Below are positions 5,356-7,240 of a stretch of DNA of 7,240 nt, one piece after another. The position numbers and the translations under genes were made by a program. The stretch is from Rhodothermia bacterium (GTDB lineage Bacteria; Bacteroidota; Rhodothermia; Balneolales; Natronogracilivirgulaceae). Below the pieces are notes generated by a model. The model was not told where the DNA came from. It ran no database searches and saw only the letters and a program-made list of their open reading frames with translations. The DNA lies in contig SKUI01000254.1 in assembly GCA_007122185.1 (NCBI GenBank), forward strand, positions 1-7,240, written 5' to 3'. Numbering within the stretch: the stretch's first letter is position 1; each line of letters starts with the position of its first letter.

Positions 5356-6348
5356 CTATGGGTTGAGGTCAAGTTCGGATTGAATGATCTTGTAACTTTC
5401 AGTGTCACCGGCGAGCTCATAAGCAAGAAGCAGCATTTCCTTGTGCCCTGTGTTATCGGGATCGAGTAAAAGCAGCCTTTCGTTTGCCTGGACCATGAGG
5501 TCAAAGTTGCCGGTTTCAAGATAAATGGACGACAAGGAAGCAAGTACTGTTTTGTCGTTGGGGTTGGCCTTCAGGCAAAGTGTGAAAAAACGCTCTGCAA
5601 CGTAGATTTCACCTTTGTTATTCAGCTCTGTTGCAAATTGTAGGATGGCATCATAGGTAGCGCCTGCCTTTACATAGCGTGAGAAAAAAGCCTCACCGTC
5701 CGGAATATTGTCCATTTCAAGGCTGGCGTATGCCGCAATTTTAAGGAGGTTTCGATCCTCAGGAAAAAGGGGCAGATATTGCATTGCAGTTCTTTTTGCC
5801 TCCTGGAATTGACCGTTCCGGAAATAGGAGATAGCCAGATTCGTGCTGCAGAAGTGTTGCATGCGCGGAACCGAAACACAGTGTTTAAATGCCTGACAGG
5901 CTTGAGGATACTGTCCGAGATATTTGTGAGCTTCTCCTTTGACGGGGTAGGACTCCCAACGGTCCGGAAAGATCTGAATCGCGGCATCGAAATGACGGAT
6001 CGCGGTCTCAAACCGACCCTGCTCCCAGGCACTGTTTCCCGCGTTGAATTCCCTTCGATAGCCGGTTTCAAGCAGATGGGCGATTTCCTGCTCGAAGCTC
6101 GGCGCTGCCTCAAGGGATCGCTCAAAATAGGATTTTGCTTCCGGATAACTGCGCTCTTTCAAGTGAATTTTTCCCATCAGATAGAGAGCTTCCGGATTGG
6201 ACGGGTCCGACTCCAGAGTCTTTCCGACAAGCTCTCTGGCAAGATGGAGATCTTCACCGCTCATGGCAATAGTAAACTCTCTTTTAAGCGTACTTTCACA
6301 GGCAAAAAAGAGCAATAACATTCCCGGAAGGAGTAACCTTGCTGCCAT
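5356..6348 (-). CDS. TPR-repeat lipoprotein, first gene of the operon
   Basis: Starting at the ATG at 6348, the protein is 330 residues with an N-terminal lipoprotein signal: MAARLLLPGMLLLFFAC places the lipid-carrying cysteine at residue 17. The rest is helical and built of roughly eight tetratricopeptide units with typical spacing, for example NPEALYLMGKIHLKERSYPE, AWEQGRFETAIRHFDAAIQI, YFRNGQFQEAKR and SSIYLETGNFDLMVQANERL. TPR solenoids are protein-protein scaffolds, and a lipid anchor would place this one in the periplasm on an envelope membrane. T9SS gliding systems use comparable TPR lipoproteins (SprE/PorW), and the Myxococcus Glt machine also has TPR parts. A longer frame with an ATG at 6513 exists, but it would hide the lipoprotein signal and cover the TGCTATAAT box, so I prefer 6348. 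The stop lies 12 nt before the next gene. The exact role is unknown. Confidence 0.83.
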   Translation of the reverse strand: MAARLLLPGMLLLFFACESTLKREFTIAMSGEDLHLARELVGKTLESDPSNPEALYLMGKIHLKERSYPEAKSYFERSLEAAPSFEQEIAHLLETGYRREFNAGNSAWEQGRFETAIRHFDAAIQIFPDRWESYPVKGEAHKYLGQYPQACQAFKHCVSVPRMQHFCSTNLAISYFRNGQFQEAKRTAMQYLPLFPEDRNLLKIAAYASLEMDNIPDGEAFFSRYVKAGATYDAILQFATELNNKGEIYVAERFFTLCLKANPNDKTVLASLSSIYLETGNFDLMVQANERLLLLDPDNTGHKEMLLLAYELAGDTESYKIIQSELDLNP

Positions 6349-6426
6349 CTGTGGGTAAATTTGTAAAATTCGTAAATAGCCTGTAGAGCAAGTGCAGACG
6401 AACGCAAAAACTACTGTTAATATGTT

Positions 6427-6435
6427 ATTATAGCA
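6427..6435 (-). promoter_or_regulatory. Candidate promoter -10 (extended, TGCTATAAT) for the operon
   Basis: The minus strand reads TGCTATAAT, a full -10 hexamer with an extended TGN element. It is about 78 nt upstream of the preferred TPR-lipoprotein start and would give a 5' leader of roughly 70 nt. No good -35 hexamer lies at 17 nt, and the Bacteroidota TAnnTTTG form is not seen at this point, so the call is tentative. It lies in the only intergenic stretch long enough for a promoter ahead of the eight-gene cluster. Confidence 0.4.
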
Positions 6436-6483
6436 AGACAAAAAACCAATATGGACGTATTTATGCGTATACAATGCAAATTG

Positions 6484-6512
6484 AAAAAATAAACCTGCCT
6501 CTTGCATCGGCA
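6484..6512 (-). terminator. Weak intrinsic-terminator-like element after the ybdG-like gene
   Basis: In the transcript, TGCC and GGCA can pair around a 9-nt loop and are followed by GG and TTTATTTTTT. An overlapping alternative stem pairs TTGCA (transcript copy of 6516-6520) with TGCAA (transcript copy of 6502-6506). Stems of 4-5 bp are short for a terminator. About 36 nt after the ybdG-like stop there is also GTTAC-CGGC-GTAAC (6565-6578), a hairpin with no T-run. The element lies between ybdG and the candidate promoter, which fits a transcription-unit boundary. Confidence 0.25.
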
Positions 6513-6613
6513 TGCTGCAAAACAGTTCCTGTCAGCATATGTTGTATTGGCAGCTCGAATTGCTGTTACGCCGGTAACAAAGAAAGCCTGCTCCTTGAAC
6601 GCCTGCTCTATCT

Positions 6614-7240
6614 TCAAGCGTCGTCACTCTGTTTCGATCCGCCGGCAAATCTCTCGAAGTTGGATCCGGATGGCTGTTGGAAGTGACGCAATCCGAATTC
6701 CGGCATGACCGCCAGCAGGTGGTCGAAGATCTCTGCCTGGATGTGCTCGAAAAGCGCCCACTGCGTTGTGTCGGCAAACGTGTAAACCTGAAGGGGAAGT
6801 CCCTGAGAGGTAGGCTCCAGTTGTCGAACCAGCGTCAGCAGCTTCTTGTTGGTCTGTGGATGATGCTTCAAATATTCGAATATGTAGATGCGGAAGGTGC
6901 CGATATTGGTAAGCCAGCGGCCGTTTGTAATTATATTGGTCTTTTTCAGGTTCTTCTGGTTGTAGGTATTTACCTCTTCGAGCTTTCCGGTGATGTAATC
7001 CCGAAGCAGGTACGATTCCCTGAGGTGCTCCACTTCCCGCAGGGTAAGAAACCGGATGCTCTGGATGTCGATCAGCAACGACCGCATAATACGCCGTCCA
7101 CCGCTTTCCTGCATCCCGCGCCAGTTCAGGAAACTGTGTTCCAGAAACTTGTGTGTAGGGATGGTCGCAATGGTCTTGTCCCAGTTCTGGACCCGTACGT
7201 TGTTCAGGGCTATGTCAATGACATCACCGTCCGCTCCAAA
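6614..7240 (-). CDS. ybdG: YbdG-type MscS-family mechanosensitive channel, C-terminal part (5' end outside the window)
   Basis: The frame is open from the window edge to a TGA at 6614 and gives 208 residues of the C-terminal portion. The first visible residues, GDVIDIALNNVRVQNWDKTI, then FLNWRGMQESGGRRIMRS, match the MscS beta-domain as it appears in E. coli YbdG and its relatives. The rest is the cytoplasmic alpha/beta cage region, with LTNIGTFRIYIFEYL, LVRQLEPTSQGLPLQVYTF and HIQAEIFDHLLAV. YbdG-type channels open when membrane tension rises and release solutes on osmotic downshift. The transmembrane part lies beyond the edge, so full length and pore helix cannot be judged. The residues after about 190 are polar and poorly conserved, a normal tail. 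A 265-nt gap separates it from the TPR gene, and it is probably not functionally tied to the operon. Confidence 0.93.
   Translation of the reverse strand, partial: FGADGDVIDIALNNVRVQNWDKTIATIPTHKFLEHSFLNWRGMQESGGRRIMRSLLIDIQSIRFLTLREVEHLRESYLLRDYITGKLEEVNTYNQKNLKKTNIITNGRWLTNIGTFRIYIFEYLKHHPQTNKKLLTLVRQLEPTSQGLPLQVYTFADTTQWALFEHIQAEIFDHLLAVMPEFGLRHFQQPSGSNFERFAGGSKQSDDA

Noticed and set aside
5779..6318. A 179-codon plus-strand open frame opposite the TPR gene
   Set aside because: It is a shadow of well-formed TPR repeats on the minus strand, with no ribosome binding site or domain pattern of its own.
6349..6513. N-terminal extension of the TPR protein to an ATG at 6513
   Set aside because: The internal ATG at 6348 starts a proper lipoprotein signal with a cysteine at residue 17; the extension would bury it and covers the TGCTATAAT box.

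Overview
The window reads as part of a chromosome from a Bacteroidota-like bacterium; Balneolota or Rhodothermota relatives are possible, but I cannot fix the phylum. The reasons are a PorP/SprF-like outer-membrane barrel, a stand-alone gliding/T9SS-type C-terminal (CHU_C/FlgD-Ig) domain protein, mostly weak Shine-Dalgarno signals, and moderate base composition. Every convincing gene lies on the minus strand, so biological order runs from high to low coordinates. There are no rRNA, tRNA, CRISPR or insertion-sequence signals.

Layout in transcription order. (1) 7240-6614: C-terminal half of a YbdG-type MscS mechanosensitive channel, cut by the window edge. (2) 6613-6349: an intergenic stretch with a weak terminator-like hairpin and a TGCTATAAT promoter-like box. 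(3) 6348-1: a tightly packed set of eight genes that looks like one operon: TPR lipoprotein, small exported FlgD/CHU_C-like domain protein, PorP/SprF-like barrel with a C-terminal periplasmic extension and a second FlgD-Ig-like module, ExbB/TolQ-like proton channel, a protein with two invasin-type (Big_1) Ig domains, two tandem ExbD/TolR-like proteins, and a TonB-like protein that runs off the left edge. Most junctions are 0-12 nt or overlap; the exception is a 112-nt gap holding a 9-bp inverted repeat.

The gene set combines parts of two machines usually encoded apart: a proton-motive-force motor (ExbB, two ExbD, TonB-like arm) and an outer-membrane/secretion module (PorP/SprF-like barrel, sorting-domain-like protein, TPR lipoprotein). 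My inference is a trans-envelope energised apparatus in which the inner-membrane motor acts through the TonB-like arm on the barrel and its surface or periplasmic partners. It is comparable in parts list to the Myxococcus Agl/Glt gliding motor or to a T9SS accessory device, but I cannot name it as a described system.

The sharpest sequence-level observation is a run of ten A residues near the 3' end of exbB, in the correct phase for the -1 slippery heptamer A_AAA_AAA. The downstream Ig-domain frame has no ATG, no signal peptide and no good ribosome binding site, and is open from just before this run. A -1 shift or transcriptional slippage would fuse the channel protein to the Ig domains; a homopolymer sequencing error would look the same.
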